The notes: generated from the sequence alone by a model not told the origin. DNA of 64,000 bases from an uncultured Pelagibacteraceae bacterium (GCA_902517495.1 CABYCO010000003.1:23886-87885); one strand, 5' to 3'. Counted from the first letter of the stretch, positions 20,237-36,099 are shown. Translations and numbers: made by a program.

Positions 20237-21352
20237 ATGGGTAATTTTGGTAAAATGAAAAGTATAACAATTAAACAACCTCTTAAACTTGATTGTGGAA
20301 AAGAAATATCAAATTTTCCATTAGCTTATGAGACTTATGGAAATCTTAATGAGAAAAAAGATAATGCCATATTGGTTTTTCATGCTTTGACTGGAGATCA
20401 GTTTGCGTCAGGCATAAACCCTGTGACAAATAAAGAGGGTTGGTGGAATTATGCAGTTGGCCCAGGTAAATCGTTTGATACTGATAAATTTTTCGTAATT
20501 TGTGCAAATGTAATTGGTGGATGTATGGGATCATACGGACCAGGAACTATTGATCCTTCGACTAACAAACCTATAGGAACTAATTTTCCAGTTATTACAA
20601 TAAACGATATGGTTAATGCCCAATATAATCTTTTAGATCACTTCAAGATAGAAAAATTATTTGCAGTAGCTGGTGGTTCTATGGGTGGAATGCAAGTATT
20701 ACAATTTGTCTCAAATTTTCCAAATAAAGCTAAAGTTGCTTTACCAATTGCTTGTACTGCTAGTCACTCAGCCCAAAATATTGCTTTCAATGAACTTGGA
20801 AGACAAGCAATCATGTCAGATATAAATTGGAAAGATGGTTTATATGATGGACAAACAAATAATCCAGACAAAGGTTTAGCTGTAGCTAGAATGGCTGCAC
20901 ATATTACGTATTTATCAAAGAAAGGGTTGCAAGAAAAATTTGGAAGAAATCTTCAAGAAAGATCTGATTTAAAATTTGGATTTGATGCTGACTTTCAAAT
21001 TGAGAGTTATTTAAGATATCAAGGCTCTGTATTTGTGGATAGATTTGATGCAAATAGTTACTTATATATTACCAGAGCGATGGACTACTTCGATTTGACT
21101 AAACAATATGGTGGAAATCTTTCTAAAGCCTTTAAAGAAAGTAAGACAAAATTTTTTATTATTTCATTTACTTCGGATTGGTTGTATCCAACCTCCGAAA
21201 ATAAGGACATTGTAATAGCACTAAATGCAATTGGAGCTGATGTTGGTTTTATGGAAATTAAAACTGACAAAGGTCATGACTCATTTTTATTAGATGTCCC
21301 AGATTTTTTAAGCACTATTAAAAACTACTTAAACACTACTTATTTAAAATAA
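20237..21352 (+). CDS. metX: homoserine O-acetyltransferase (start could be 20255)
   Basis: FHALTGDQ, GGSMGGMQVLQF, SDWLYP, GHDSFL; SAM-II leader. Confidence 0.95.
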   Translation: MGNFGKMKSITIKQPLKLDCGKEISNFPLAYETYGNLNEKKDNAILVFHALTGDQFASGINPVTNKEGWWNYAVGPGKSFDTDKFFVICANVIGGCMGSYGPGTIDPSTNKPIGTNFPVITINDMVNAQYNLLDHFKIEKLFAVAGGSMGGMQVLQFVSNFPNKAKVALPIACTASHSAQNIAFNELGRQAIMSDINWKDGLYDGQTNNPDKGLAVARMAAHITYLSKKGLQEKFGRNLQERSDLKFGFDADFQIESYLRYQGSVFVDRFDANSYLYITRAMDYFDLTKQYGGNLSKAFKESKTKFFIISFTSDWLYPTSENKDIVIALNAIGADVGFMEIKTDKGHDSFLLDVPDFLSTIKNYLNTTYLK

Positions 21353-21949
21353 ATGAAAGAAGAATTTAAAGTTATTTCAGAATTAGTTGAAGAAAAATCA
21401 AGAGTCCTTGATGTTGGATGTGGTGATGGAATTCTGATGGAATATTTATCAAAGAATAAGGTAGTAGATGTTAGAGGACTTGAAATTTCTAAAGAAAAAG
21501 TCAAAAAATGTTTATCTAATGGACTAGCTGTAGTTGAAGGTAATGCAGAGTATGACTTAAAACAATTTCCGGATTTATCTTTTGATTATGTGATTCTAAG
21601 TCAAACACTACAAGCTTTCATGAGTCCTGAGAATGTAATAAAAGATTTATTAAGAGTGGGGAAAAAAGTTATTGTAACTATTCCAAATTTTGGACACTGG
21701 AAAGTTAGAGTAGATTTACTTTTTAAAGGAGAAATGCCAATTACAAAGAATTTACCCTATGAATGGTACAATACTCCAAATTTACATATGTGCACAATTC
21801 AAGACTTTTATAATTTTTGTAATAAAAAAGGGATAAGTATTTTTAAAATAATTTCTTTGAATGGAAAAAAAACTTCAGAAATTACATCTTCGAATTTAAA
21901 ATTTAAAAACTTAATATCTGAATTGGGAATTTTTTTATTGGGAAAATAA
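21353..21949 (+). CDS. metW: methionine biosynthesis protein MetW
   Basis: RVLDVGCGDGILMEYL, VILSQTLQAF, PNFGHWKVR; directly follows metX. Confidence 0.95.
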   Translation: MKEEFKVISELVEEKSRVLDVGCGDGILMEYLSKNKVVDVRGLEISKEKVKKCLSNGLAVVEGNAEYDLKQFPDLSFDYVILSQTLQAFMSPENVIKDLLRVGKKVIVTIPNFGHWKVRVDLLFKGEMPITKNLPYEWYNTPNLHMCTIQDFYNFCNKKGISIFKIISLNGKKTSEITSSNLKFKNLISELGIFLLGK

Positions 21950-21950
21950 A

Positions 21951-22670
21951 ATGAAAATAGAAATTATAAAATGCTTGGAGGATAATTTTTCATATTTATT
22001 AATTGATGAAATTACTAAGTCCGCTATTGTGATAGATCCAAGTGAAGCAGAGCCTATTATCAATAAAATTAAAAGTCTCGGATTAAAATTAAAATTTATA
22101 ATGAATACTCACCATCATTATGATCATGTTGGAGGCAATAAAGAGCTTAAAAAATTATATAATGCCAAAGTTATCGGTTTTGATCAGGACAAACACAGAA
22201 TACCTGAAATAGATATATTGGTAAAAAATAATGAAATTTGGAAAGATGGTATGTTTCAAGCAAAAGTTTTTCATATTCCAGGACATACTTTAGGTCATGT
22301 ATGTTTTTATTTTTTCAAAGAAAATGCATTATTTTCTGGAGATACATTGTTTTCATTAGGTTGTGGAAGAGTATTTGAGGGTACTCATGAAGAAATGTTT
22401 AATTCATTACAGTTAATAAAGAGTTTACCTTTGGATACGGAAATTTATTGTGGACATGAATATACATTAAAAAATTCAGATTTTTGTTTAAAGTATGATT
22501 CAGATAACAAGAAACTAATTTCAAAAATTGAGACAGTAAAAAATAAGTTAGCAAAAGGAATACCAACTATACCATCTACTCTTGAAGAAGAACTACAAAC
22601 CAATATTTTTTTAAGATCAAAAAACGTTAAAAACTTTTCAAAATTGAGAGATTTAAAGGATAATTTCTAG
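21951..22670 (+). CDS. gloB: hydroxyacylglutathione hydrolase (glyoxalase II)
   Basis: Metallo-beta-lactamase motif NTHHHYDHVGGN, GHTLGHVCFY, GDTLFSLGCGRVFEGT. Confidence 0.95.
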   Translation: MKIEIIKCLEDNFSYLLIDEITKSAIVIDPSEAEPIINKIKSLGLKLKFIMNTHHHYDHVGGNKELKKLYNAKVIGFDQDKHRIPEIDILVKNNEIWKDGMFQAKVFHIPGHTLGHVCFYFFKENALFSGDTLFSLGCGRVFEGTHEEMFNSLQLIKSLPLDTEIYCGHEYTLKNSDFCLKYDSDNKKLISKIETVKNKLAKGIPTIPSTLEEELQTNIFLRSKNVKNFSKLRDLKDNF

Positions 22671-22680
22671 CTTATTCAGC

Positions 22681-22708
22681 TTGACTAAAATAAGCCCCCG
22701 ACTATATT
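22681..22708 (+). promoter_or_regulatory. candidate promoter of rplU
   Basis: TTGACT-N16-TATATT in the gloB-rplU gap. Confidence 0.6.
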
Positions 22709-22735
22709 GCTGATAATTAAAAACTAGGATTATTA

Positions 22736-23146
22736 ATGTCATACGCAGTTATACAAACAGGTGGAAAACAGTACAAAGTCTCTGCTGGTGAAATTATTAA
22801 AGTTGAAAAATTAACTGATTCAAATCCAGAAACTAAAGTGGAATTTAATGAAATTTTAGCTTATGGAGATGATAAGGGCATTGAATTAGGCGCGCCAACT
22901 GTAGATGGTGCAAAAGTTGAAGCTGAATTATTAAAAAATGGCAAAGAAAGAACTGTTTTAATTTTTAAAAAAAGAAGAAGAAAAAATTCAAGACGTAAAA
23001 ACGGACACAGACAACAGTATTCACTAATAAGAATTAACAAAATTTTTTCAAAAGATGGTAAAGTTTTATCAGAGGCTGAAAAGATGGAAAAAAAGGAAGT
23101 TGTAGTTAAAGAAGCTAAAGAAGAAAAAATTGAGGCTTCAAAATAA
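22736..23146 (+). CDS. rplU: 50S ribosomal protein L21
   Basis: MSYAVIQTGGKQYKVSAGEIIKVEKL, RRKNSRRKNGHRQQYSLIRI. Confidence 0.97.
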   Translation: MSYAVIQTGGKQYKVSAGEIIKVEKLTDSNPETKVEFNEILAYGDDKGIELGAPTVDGAKVEAELLKNGKERTVLIFKKRRRKNSRRKNGHRQQYSLIRINKIFSKDGKVLSEAEKMEKKEVVVKEAKEEKIEASK

Positions 23147-23157
23147 ATAGGTAATTT

Positions 23158-23412
23158 ATGGCAACAAAAAAAGCAGGTGGATCATCGAGAAACGGAAGAG
23201 ATAGTGCTGGCCGAAGACTAGGTGTAAAAAAATATGGTGGTGAATTAGTAATACCTGGAAATATTATTGTAAGACAAAGAGGCACTAAAATTTTTCCTGG
23301 AGAAAATGTTGGAATGGGTAAAGACCATTCAATTTTTTCTGTTGTTAGAGGAAAAGTTGTTTTTAAAAAAAGCAAATCAGACAGAACTTACGTATCAGTA
23401 AAGCCTAATTAG
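23158..23412 (+). CDS. rpmA: 50S ribosomal protein L27
   Basis: [29 protein letters not shown]. Confidence 0.98.
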   Translation: MATKKAGGSSRNGRDSAGRRLGVKKYGGELVIPGNIIVRQRGTKIFPGENVGMGKDHSIFSVVRGKVVFKKSKSDRTYVSVKPN

Positions 23413-23427
23413 TAGACAGCTAATTAA

Positions 23428-25518
<2,091 letters not shown>

Positions 25519-25522
<4 letters not shown>

Positions 25523-26766
25523 GTAAAAACTTAGAAAAAATTGGTACAAATGCGAAAATTGCTTTTCAAAACAAAATAAGTAATAAAAAAAAAAATAAAG
25601 TATTAAATTATTACATTCAACTTATTAAAAAAAACCAAAATAAAATTTTAGTCGAAAATACAAAAGATATAAAAATAGCCAAATCTAAAAAACTTAAAGA
25701 AAATTTAATTAAAAGACTTGCTCTTAATAATGACAAAATAAGCTCAATTATTAAATCAATTGAAACTATTGCAAAATTTAAGGATCCAGTAGATGTTGAT
25801 ATAGAAACCTGGAAAAGACCAAACGGTTTAAAAATAAAGAAAGTATCAATTCCGATTGGTATTATTGGCGTAATTTATGAAAGTAGACCAAATGTAACTT
25901 CGGATGTATCTACACTTTGTTTTAAATCTGGGAACTGCGTAATATTAAGAGGAGGATCAGAGGCTTACTTTAGTAATAAAATTTTAGCTAATCTTTTTAG
26001 AAAATCATTAGAAAAATACAAAATAAATAAGAATTTTGTTCAGTTTATAGAGAATAAAAATAGAAAACTGGTCGACTACATGCTGTCAAAAATGTCAAAA
26101 TATATAGATGTTATTATTCCAAGAGGTGGAAAGAGTCTTGTAAAAAAAGTTCAAGATTTATCCTCTGTTCCTGTAATTGGACACCTTGAAGGTATGTGTC
26201 ATACATATATTGATAAAGATGCAAATCTTTCAATGGCAAAAAAAATATTAATCAATGCTAAATTACGTAATACTAGTATTTGTGGAGCTACCGAGACACT
26301 TTTAATACATAAAAATAAATCAAAAAATGTAAATGAGATATTAAATGAACTCACTGAAAGAGGTTGTTCTATTTATGCTGATAGAAAAATTTCTAAATTG
26401 TTTAACGGAAATTCAAAATTAGCAAATAATAAAACATGGTCGAAGGAACATTTATCTGCAAAAATTTCTGTAAAATTAGTGAACAATATTAATGATGCAG
26501 TAAACCATATCAATAAATATGGAACAATGCATACTGATGCAATAATTACGAATAATAAAATTTCTGCAAAATATTTTATAAAAAATATTAAAAGTTCAAT
26601 CGCTATTCACAATTCTTCAACTCAGTATGCTGATGGAGGAGAATTTGGTTTTGGAGGGGAGGTTGGAATTTCAACTAACAAACTTCCACCAAGAGGTCCT
26701 GTTGGACTAAACCAGCTAGTTAGTTACAAATATGAGATATATGGATCTGGACAAACAAGAAAATAA
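25519..26766 (+). CDS. proA: glutamate-5-semialdehyde dehydrogenase
   Basis: PIGIIGVIYESRPNVTSDVSTLCFKSGNCVILRGGSEA, SICGATETLL, FGFGGEVGISTNKLPPRGPVGL. Confidence 0.97.
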
Positions 26767-27277
26767 AAAAAAAATTGGTATTCTTGGAGGCACCTTTGAT
26801 CCAGCGCATAAAGGACATTTAAGTATCTCTAAAGAGGCAAAAAAAAGATACGATATTGATAAGATTATTTGGGCGGTTACCAAAAAAAATCCATTTAAAG
26901 AGAAAAGTAGTTTAAGTTTAGATAAAAGAATAAATTTTGCAAAAAAAATTTCTAAAACAAATTCATTTATAAAAGTAAAATATTTTGAGGATAAAATTAA
27001 ATCAAATAGAACAATTGACCTGATAAAGCATATTAAAAAAAATAATAAAAAGACTGATATTTATTTCATAATGGGAGCAGATAGTTTGATTAATTTTCAT
27101 AAATGGAAAAACTCTGATTTAATTTCATCTATTTGTAACATTCTAGTATTTGATAGAGACAGATATAAGGCCAAATCATTAAGTTCTAGAAGCTTTAAAA
27201 AGTATAGTAAGAAAAGCTTAAAATTTATAAAATTTAATAAGGTCAATATTTCATCTTCTAAATTAAGAAAAATTTGA
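26732..27277 (+). CDS. nadD: nicotinate-nucleotide adenylyltransferase
   Basis: IGILGGTFDPAHKGHL, MGADSL, SSSKLRK; start 26732 or 26741. Confidence 0.93.
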   Translation: MRYMDLDKQENKKKIGILGGTFDPAHKGHLSISKEAKKRYDIDKIIWAVTKKNPFKEKSSLSLDKRINFAKKISKTNSFIKVKYFEDKIKSNRTIDLIKHIKKNNKKTDIYFIMGADSLINFHKWKNSDLISSICNILVFDRDRYKAKSLSSRSFKKYSKKSLKFIKFNKVNISSSKLRKI

Positions 27278-27294
27278 TACTCTTTTAATAATTA

Positions 27295-27645
27295 ATGGAT
27301 AAAATCTCTACTCTTCACAAAGATGTGGTCAATCTCTTAGATGCAAATAAAGCCCTAGATATTGTTTCAATAGATTTAGATGGAAAATCATCAATAGCAG
27401 ATCAAATGATAATCGCTAGCGGGACGTCTTCAAGACATATCCAAGCTTTATCAGAGCAAGTATATGAATACTTAAAAAAAAATGGTGTAAACAATTGTAA
27501 AATTGAAGGAAGAGAAAGTAGTGATTGGAAACTTGTAGATGGAATTGATCTTATTATTCATATTTTCAATCCTGAAAAAAGAAAATTTTATGAATTAGAA
27601 AAAATATGGTCTGAATTAATTCCTAAAGAAAAAGTAATTATATGA
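27295..27645 (+). CDS. rsfS: ribosomal silencing factor RsfS
   Basis: ASGTSSRHIQALSEQV, GRESSDWKLVDGIDLIIHIF. Confidence 0.93.
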   Translation: MDKISTLHKDVVNLLDANKALDIVSIDLDGKSSIADQMIIASGTSSRHIQALSEQVYEYLKKNGVNNCKIEGRESSDWKLVDGIDLIIHIFNPEKRKFYELEKIWSELIPKEKVII

Positions 27646-28787
27646 TGAAAAAACTTAAAACATATTTTTTATCATTATTTATTTATTTTTTTGTAACTAG
27701 TATTGTTGCCGTATCAGAAGAGAATGATATTTATAAAAAAATAGATATTTTTTCAGAAGTCTTAGATAAAATTAATAAAGAGTTTGTTGATGAGGTAAAC
27801 CAAAGTGATGCAATGGATGCTGCAATCAATGGTGTTCTTCAATCCTTAGATCCTTATTCTGCTTATATGTCACCAGACTCTTATCAAAGTATGCAAACAG
27901 AAACGAGTGGAGAATTTGGAGGACTAGGAATTGAAGTGAGCATGGAAGCTGGGGTAATAAAGGTAATAACACCAATGGATGATTCACCTGCGGCTGAAGC
28001 AGGAGTTAAAGCTGGTGATTATATAGTAAGAATAAATGATATTCAGGTTCAAGGTAAATCTTTAAGTGAAGCAGTTGATATAATGAGGGGTCCTGTTGGA
28101 TCAGATATTGAAATAACAGTTAGAAGAAGGGGTGAACGAAAGGCATTAGTTTTTAATATTACTAGAGAAAAAATTAAAGTTTCATCAGTAAAATCTGAGA
28201 TATTAGGTAATCAAACAGGTTATTTAAGACTTACTTCTTTTAATGAAAACAGTAGTGGTCAAATTAGAGACAAAATCAAAGAGTTTAAAAAAAATGAAAA
28301 TGTTAAAAATTATATTTTAGATTTAAGAAATAATCCTGGTGGACTACTTTCTCAGGCAATAAAAATTACAGATTTTTTTATAGATAGTGGAGAAATTGTT
28401 TCAACAAAAAGTAAAAGAAAATATGAAAGTAGAAAATTCTTTGCAAGAAAAGGTGATATATTAGATGGAGACACAATTGTTGTACTAATAAATTATGGTT
28501 CAGCATCTGCATCTGAAATTGTAGCAGGGGCGCTAAAGGATCACAAAAGGGCAATAATAATTGGAGAAAATAGCTATGGTAAAGGCTCTGTACAATCAAT
28601 CATTCCTCTCAAAAATAAAGGTGCAATAAGATTGACTGTATCTAAATATTATCTTCCATCAGGAAAATCTATATCAGAAATAGGTGTCTCACCTGACATT
28701 GAGATAGCTGAAGGATCTGATGACTTTAGGTTTAATACTGATACAGACAATCAACTTCAATTCGCTCTAGAACTTTTAAACGGCTAA
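27642..28787 (+). CDS. ctpA: S41 C-terminal processing peptidase
   Basis: PDZ domain, NYGSASASEIVAGAL (Ser), GKGSVQSI (Lys). Confidence 0.93.
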   Translation: MMKKLKTYFLSLFIYFFVTSIVAVSEENDIYKKIDIFSEVLDKINKEFVDEVNQSDAMDAAINGVLQSLDPYSAYMSPDSYQSMQTETSGEFGGLGIEVSMEAGVIKVITPMDDSPAAEAGVKAGDYIVRINDIQVQGKSLSEAVDIMRGPVGSDIEITVRRRGERKALVFNITREKIKVSSVKSEILGNQTGYLRLTSFNENSSGQIRDKIKEFKKNENVKNYILDLRNNPGGLLSQAIKITDFFIDSGEIVSTKSKRKYESRKFFARKGDILDGDTIVVLINYGSASASEIVAGALKDHKRAIIIGENSYGKGSVQSIIPLKNKGAIRLTVSKYYLPSGKSISEIGVSPDIEIAEGSDDFRFNTDTDNQLQFALELLNG

Positions 28788-28788
28788 A

Positions 28789-29268
28789 ATGCGAGAGAAA
28801 TATAAAAATTTACCACTTAGAAGTGGTGTTGGGATAGTTGTTTTAAATAAAGAAAATAAAATTTTTGTTGCAAAAAGAATAGATAATAAAAAAAACTTTT
28901 GGCAAATGCCACAAGGTGGGGTTGATAAGGGTGAGAACTTTTATGAAGCTGCAATTAGAGAATTAAAAGAAGAAACTAGTATTAAATCAGTAAGTTTAAT
29001 TAAAAAAATTGATGGCTTACTTACCTACCACTTACCAAATGAATTATTGGGAATTATTTGGAAAGGTAAATTTAAAGGTCAAAAACAACAATGGTATATA
29101 ATGAGATTTAATGGTGATGAAAAAGAAATTAATATTAATACAAAACATCCAGAATTTCTTGAATGGAGATGGGTAGATCTGGATCAAATTACTGAACTTG
29201 TGGTAGAATTTAAACTACATGTATACGAAAAAATTCAAGAAGAAGTAAAAAAAATTTTAGTTAATTGA
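28789..29268 (+). CDS. rppH: RNA pyrophosphohydrolase (Nudix)
   Basis: LRSGVGIVVLNKENKIFVAKR, WQMPQGGVDKGENFYEAAIRELKEETS. Confidence 0.93.
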   Translation: MREKYKNLPLRSGVGIVVLNKENKIFVAKRIDNKKNFWQMPQGGVDKGENFYEAAIRELKEETSIKSVSLIKKIDGLLTYHLPNELLGIIWKGKFKGQKQQWYIMRFNGDEKEININTKHPEFLEWRWVDLDQITELVVEFKLHVYEKIQEEVKKILVN

Positions 29269-29648
29269 TTTTAATACTTCAAGTTTTTGATCAAGCAAAT
29301 ATTTCTCCTGATCATTTATATCAGACTTATTAAGTTCTTCCTCAGCAGATTTCTGAATTTCTGAAATTTTTTCTTTATCAATGTCTTTTAAATTTAAAAT
29401 AAGACTTGTAAGTATAGAAAGATTATTATCTTTAAATTCAATTATTCCATCATTTACATAAAAACTTTCCTCGCCAGACTTTGAAAATATTTTAATTATT
29501 CCTGGTTTTAAAAAAGAAATAATAGAAATATGGTCTTTTAAAATCCCTATCTCACCTTCAAATGCAGGGACAACTACCTCGGTGACATCATTTTTTGATA
29601 AAAATGATTTTTCAGGGTTTACTATTTCTACAGAATATTCTTCGCTCA

Positions 29649-29649
<1 letters not shown>
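29257..29649 (-). CDS. atpC: ATP synthase epsilon subunit
   Basis: Epsilon-type N-terminal beta domain; position at the end of the atp operon. Confidence 0.92.
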
Positions 29650-31945
<2,296 letters not shown>

Positions 31946-31951
31946 TATTTT

Positions 31952-33487
31952 TTATGCGTTAAAATCTTTCTTAAGTTGTAAAATAATTTCATTCAATTCT
32001 TTCTCTTTATCATCTTCAAGTTTTCCTGAAGCAGTGATTGACTCAATTATATCCGGCTTTTCAGCTTTGCATTTTTCAATAATTTTATTCTCGAAACTTG
32101 CAATATCCTTTTGTTCAATATCATCAAGATGTCCTCTAACTCCACAAAATACAGAAATGACTTGTTCTGCAACTGTCATAGGAGAATATTGATTTTGCTT
32201 TAAAAGCTCAGTTAACTTTGATCCTCTATTAAGTAATTTCTGAGTAGATGCATCGAGGTCTGAACCAAATTGTGCGAACGCAGCCATTTCACGATATTGC
32301 GCGAGTTCTAATTTCATTGACCCTGAAACTTTTTTCATTGCTTTGGTTTGAGCAGATGATCCAACTCTTGATACAGATAATCCAACATTTATAGCAGGTC
32401 TTATACCCTGGTTAAAAAGTTCTGTTTCAAGAAATATTTGACCATCAGTAATTGAAATAACATTAGTAGGTATGAATGCAGAAACATCTCCACCTTGAGT
32501 TTCGATAATTGGAAGAGCTGTTAATGATCCTCCACCATGCTCATCACTCAATTTTGCTGCTCTTTCTAATAATCTACTATGTAAGTAAAATACATCTCCA
32601 GGGTATGCTTCTCTTCCAGGAGGTCTTCTTAATAGAAGTGACATTTGTCTATATGCAACAGCTTGTTTTGATAAATCATCATATATAATCAAGGCATGCA
32701 TCCCATTATCTCTAAAATACTCACCCATAGTGCATCCAGTATAAGGTGCTAAAAATTGCAAAGGTGCTGCATCTGATGCGGTTGCTGCAACTATTGTTGT
32801 GTATTCCATCGCACCAGCTTCTTCTAGTGTTTTTTCTATCTGCCTAACTGTAGATCTCTTTTGGCCTACAGCTACATAAATACAATATAGTTTTTTCTTC
32901 TCATCACCTGACTCGTTAATTTTTTTCTGGTTTATAATAGCATCAATTGCAACTGCTGTTTTACCTGTTTGTCTATCACCAATAATTAATTCTCTTTGTC
33001 CTCTTCCAATTGGAACTAAACTATCAATTGATTTAAGACCAGTCTGCATCGGTTCACTTACAGATTTACGTGGAATTATACCAGGAGCTTTAACTTCAAC
33101 CCTACTTCTTTTTAAACTTTTATCTAACGCACCTTTTCCGTCAATTGGGTTTCCTAAACCATCAACTACTCTACCAAGCAATTCTTTCCCAACTGGTGTA
33201 TCAACAATCGCGCCAGTTCTTTTTACAGTATCACCTTCTTTAACTGCTCTATCATCACCAAAAATCACTACACCTACATTTTCACTCTCAAGGTTTAATG
33301 CCATTCCTTTAGAGCCATCAGAAAATTCTACCATTTCTCCAGCTTGAACATTATCTAATCCATAAATTCTTGCTATACCATCTCCTACTGATAAAACTTG
33401 ACCAACCTCTGTAACCTCAGCTTTATCTCCAAACTTTTTAATTTGTTCTTTTAATATTTTTGTTACTTCTGAAGGATTTATTTCCAT
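31952..33487 (-). CDS. atpA: ATP synthase alpha subunit
   Basis: [15 protein letters not shown], canonical alpha sequence. Confidence 0.99.
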   Translation of the reverse strand: MEINPSEVTKILKEQIKKFGDKAEVTEVGQVLSVGDGIARIYGLDNVQAGEMVEFSDGSKGMALNLESENVGVVIFGDDRAVKEGDTVKRTGAIVDTPVGKELLGRVVDGLGNPIDGKGALDKSLKRSRVEVKAPGIIPRKSVSEPMQTGLKSIDSLVPIGRGQRELIIGDRQTGKTAVAIDAIINQKKINESGDEKKKLYCIYVAVGQKRSTVRQIEKTLEEAGAMEYTTIVAATASDAAPLQFLAPYTGCTMGEYFRDNGMHALIIYDDLSKQAVAYRQMSLLLRRPPGREAYPGDVFYLHSRLLERAAKLSDEHGGGSLTALPIIETQGGDVSAFIPTNVISITDGQIFLETELFNQGIRPAINVGLSVSRVGSSAQTKAMKKVSGSMKLELAQYREMAAFAQFGSDLDASTQKLLNRGSKLTELLKQNQYSPMTVAEQVISVFCGVRGHLDDIEQKDIASFENKIIEKCKAEKPDIIESITASGKLEDDKEKELNEIILQLKKDFNA

Positions 33488-34045
33488 TTAAGCCTCTATC
33501 ATTGTATTTTCGATTTGTTGTAATTTATTTTTAATAGAGGTATCTACCATAATACTGCCAACTTGTATTACTAAACCTCCAATTAAACTTTTGTCATATT
33601 TATAGTCTAATTTTATTTTTGCGTTAAAATTTTGAGACAATTCGTCTTTGATTTTAATTACTTGTTCTCCTGATAATTCTTTAGAGGAAATTAGTTCAGC
33701 TTTTACTTCTCCTCTTTTTTTTGAGCAAGTATCAGCAAAATCTTGAAGAATTGTTTTTATATAAAAAAATCTTCTTTTAGATATTAGAAAACCTATAAAT
33801 TTTGATATTAAAGAGTTTAATTTATAATTTTCTGCAATTTTGTTAATTACATCCTGAAGTTCATTTACTGAGTTAGTAGGATCTTTTATTAATGATCTGA
33901 AATCTTTACTTTCATCTATTAATTTTAACAAAGATATTGATTGTTCTTCAACCTCATCAATTGAATTATTTTCATTAGCCAGTTCATATAGTGCTAAAGA
34001 ATATCTACTTGCTGTAGTTGCTGAAAAACTGTTATTTTTGCTCAA
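33488..34045 (-). CDS. atpH: ATP synthase delta subunit
   Basis: OSCP/delta pattern (RYSLALYELA, IKLDYKYDKSLIGGLVIQVGSIMVDTSIKNKLQQIE). Confidence 0.95.
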   Translation of the reverse strand: MSKNNSFSATTASRYSLALYELANENNSIDEVEEQSISLLKLIDESKDFRSLIKDPTNSVNELQDVINKIAENYKLNSLISKFIGFLISKRRFFYIKTILQDFADTCSKKRGEVKAELISSKELSGEQVIKIKDELSQNFNAKIKLDYKYDKSLIGGLVIQVGSIMVDTSIKNKLQQIENTMIEA

Positions 34046-34079
34046 TTTTAACTCTTTATTTTAGAAGATTTTTTTGGAT

Positions 34080-34108
34080 TAAGTAGCATATGAGTTTGGT
34101 GTCTTCAA
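34080..34108 (-). promoter_or_regulatory. candidate promoter of the atpHAGDC operon
   Basis: Minus strand TTGAAG-N17-TACTTA in the 98-bp priA-atpH gap. Confidence 0.4.
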
Positions 34109-34143
34109 GTAACAGATTGACTAAATAGTGCAAAATTTGTCCA

Positions 34144-36099
34144 TTAATTGAAGGTTATTGGGTCAACATCAACTGTTAGTTTTATTTCTTTAGGTAATTT
34201 GTATGTAATTAAGATTTCACTCAATCTTTTTTGAATATTTGAACCCTTTTTAGATCTTATCAAAAGTCTCTGCCTATACTTTCGTCTAACTCGATATATA
34301 GGTGCATTAACAGGTCCCAAAATTTTGTCGTTTAAGGATTCTGATAACATTTTTTTTATATCCATTGACTCTTTTTCTAAACTTCTTTCATTTGAAGAGG
34401 TGAGTATTAATGAAATAAATCTTTCAAAAGGTGGTAGATTATTTTTCTCTCTTAATTTCAATTCATTTTCTAAAAAAATAAAAGGATCAGGATTTGTTAT
34501 TTGATTTATAATACTTTGGTTTGAGTTGTATGTTTGAAAATATACTGTAGCTGGTTTACCAGTTCTGCCAGCCCGTCCAGATAATTGGTGATAGAGTTGT
34601 AAGTTTTTTTCAGCAGTTCTTAAGTCATGTCCATTTGAATTAAGATCAATATCTAAAATAACAATGCAGTTTAATTTTGGAAAATGAAAACCTTTAGAAA
34701 TTAATTGTGTTCCAATAAGTATATCAATGTTTCCTTTAACTATATCTTCTAATTTTTTTTTAGAAGATTTTTTATTCATGGTATCGCTTGAAAAAATTGA
34801 TATTTTATTATTTGGGAATTTGAGTTTAACCTCTTCAGAAATTCTCTCTACCCCAGGGCCACTAAAAACAAAATCACATACTTCACCTTTCTTACAATTC
34901 CTGCTTAACTGAGCTTGAAAACCACAATAATGACAAAGTAATTTATTTTTATGTTTATGATATACTAAATTTATTGAACAATTTGGACAGGTATAAACAT
35001 TTAAACATTTCTTGCAAAGAGCATATGGAGCAAAACCCCTTCTATTAATAAAAAATAATACTTGGTCATTTTTTTTTAAGTGATTATTTACCTTCTCCAA
35101 AGTTTCATTGGCAATCCATGATTGTTTATCTAACTTATTTTTATTTAAGTCTATTATTTCATATGAAGGTAAATTTGCATCTTTATATCTTTTAGTTAAA
35201 CGTGATACAGAATATTTTTTTTTCTTAATATTTGCATATGTTTCTATTGAGGGTACAGCAGTAACAAGATTGATAGGGATATTTTCAAAATTAGCTCTGG
35301 CAATTGCCATGTCTCTTGCATTGTAAATTACTCCTTCATCTTGTTTGAATGATTGATCGTGCTCTTCGTCTACAATTATAATTCCAAGATTTTTAAATGG
35401 TAAAAATAATGAGGAACGAGCACCAATAATTACATTAATTTTTCCTGATGATACTCCACTCCAAATTATTTTCTTTTTTTTAGGTGTTATTCCAGAGTGC
35501 CATACTGCAGCACTGAAACCAAAAAATTCTTCAAATTTATTTTCAAATTCTGCAGTTAAACCAATTTCAGGTAGTAGAATCATTGCTTGATGCCCTTTTT
35601 CTAACAATTGTTTTATATGCTTAAAATAAACAATTGTTTTTCCTGAACCTGTAGTCCCTTGTAAAAGATGGACTCTAAATTTATTATTTTTTTTTGACAT
35701 TTCCTCAAATATTTCTCTTTGATCTGAAGACAGGGTAAACTTATTTACAAACTTTTGTTTATTATAGGGTAGATAATTTTCATCTTCATAATTAGTGATT
35801 GCTTCTCCACTAAGTAAATGAAGTTTTAAACACATTCCTTTTGGTACTAAGTTGTATTCCGAAAACCAATTCAAAAAAGTAATAATTTCATTTTTAAGTG
35901 GTTCAATTTCTATTTTTTTAAGAATTTTTTTTATCTGGAAATTTTTTTTATTTTTTTTTTCAAATTCATTCCATACAACACCTGTTATTTTTGATTTTCC
36001 AAAGGGAACATAAACATAATCTCCAACTTTAAGATCTAAGTCACTTTCATATGTAAAAGGGAAATTAAATATATTAGGTATTAGGACAGGATATTTCAT
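34144..36099 (-). CDS. priA: primosomal protein N' (replication restart helicase PriA)
   Basis: LLQGTTGSGKT, DEEHDQSFKQ, zinc-binding CKKCLNVYTCPNCSINLVYHKHKNKLLCHYCGFQ, QLSGRAGRTGKP. Confidence 0.97.
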   Translation of the reverse strand: MKYPVLIPNIFNFPFTYESDLDLKVGDYVYVPFGKSKITGVVWNEFEKKNKKNFQIKKILKKIEIEPLKNEIITFLNWFSEYNLVPKGMCLKLHLLSGEAITNYEDENYLPYNKQKFVNKFTLSSDQREIFEEMSKKNNKFRVHLLQGTTGSGKTIVYFKHIKQLLEKGHQAMILLPEIGLTAEFENKFEEFFGFSAAVWHSGITPKKKKIIWSGVSSGKINVIIGARSSLFLPFKNLGIIIVDEEHDQSFKQDEGVIYNARDMAIARANFENIPINLVTAVPSIETYANIKKKKYSVSRLTKRYKDANLPSYEIIDLNKNKLDKQSWIANETLEKVNNHLKKNDQVLFFINRRGFAPYALCKKCLNVYTCPNCSINLVYHKHKNKLLCHYCGFQAQLSRNCKKGEVCDFVFSGPGVERISEEVKLKFPNNKISIFSSDTMNKKSSKKKLEDIVKGNIDILIGTQLISKGFHFPKLNCIVILDIDLNSNGHDLRTAEKNLQLYHQLSGRAGRTGKPATVYFQTYNSNQSIINQITNPDPFIFLENELKLREKNNLPPFERFISLILTSSNERSLEKESMDIKKMLSESLNDKILGPVNAPIYRVRRKYRQRLLIRSKKGSNIQKRLSEILITYKLPKEIKLTVDVDPITFN

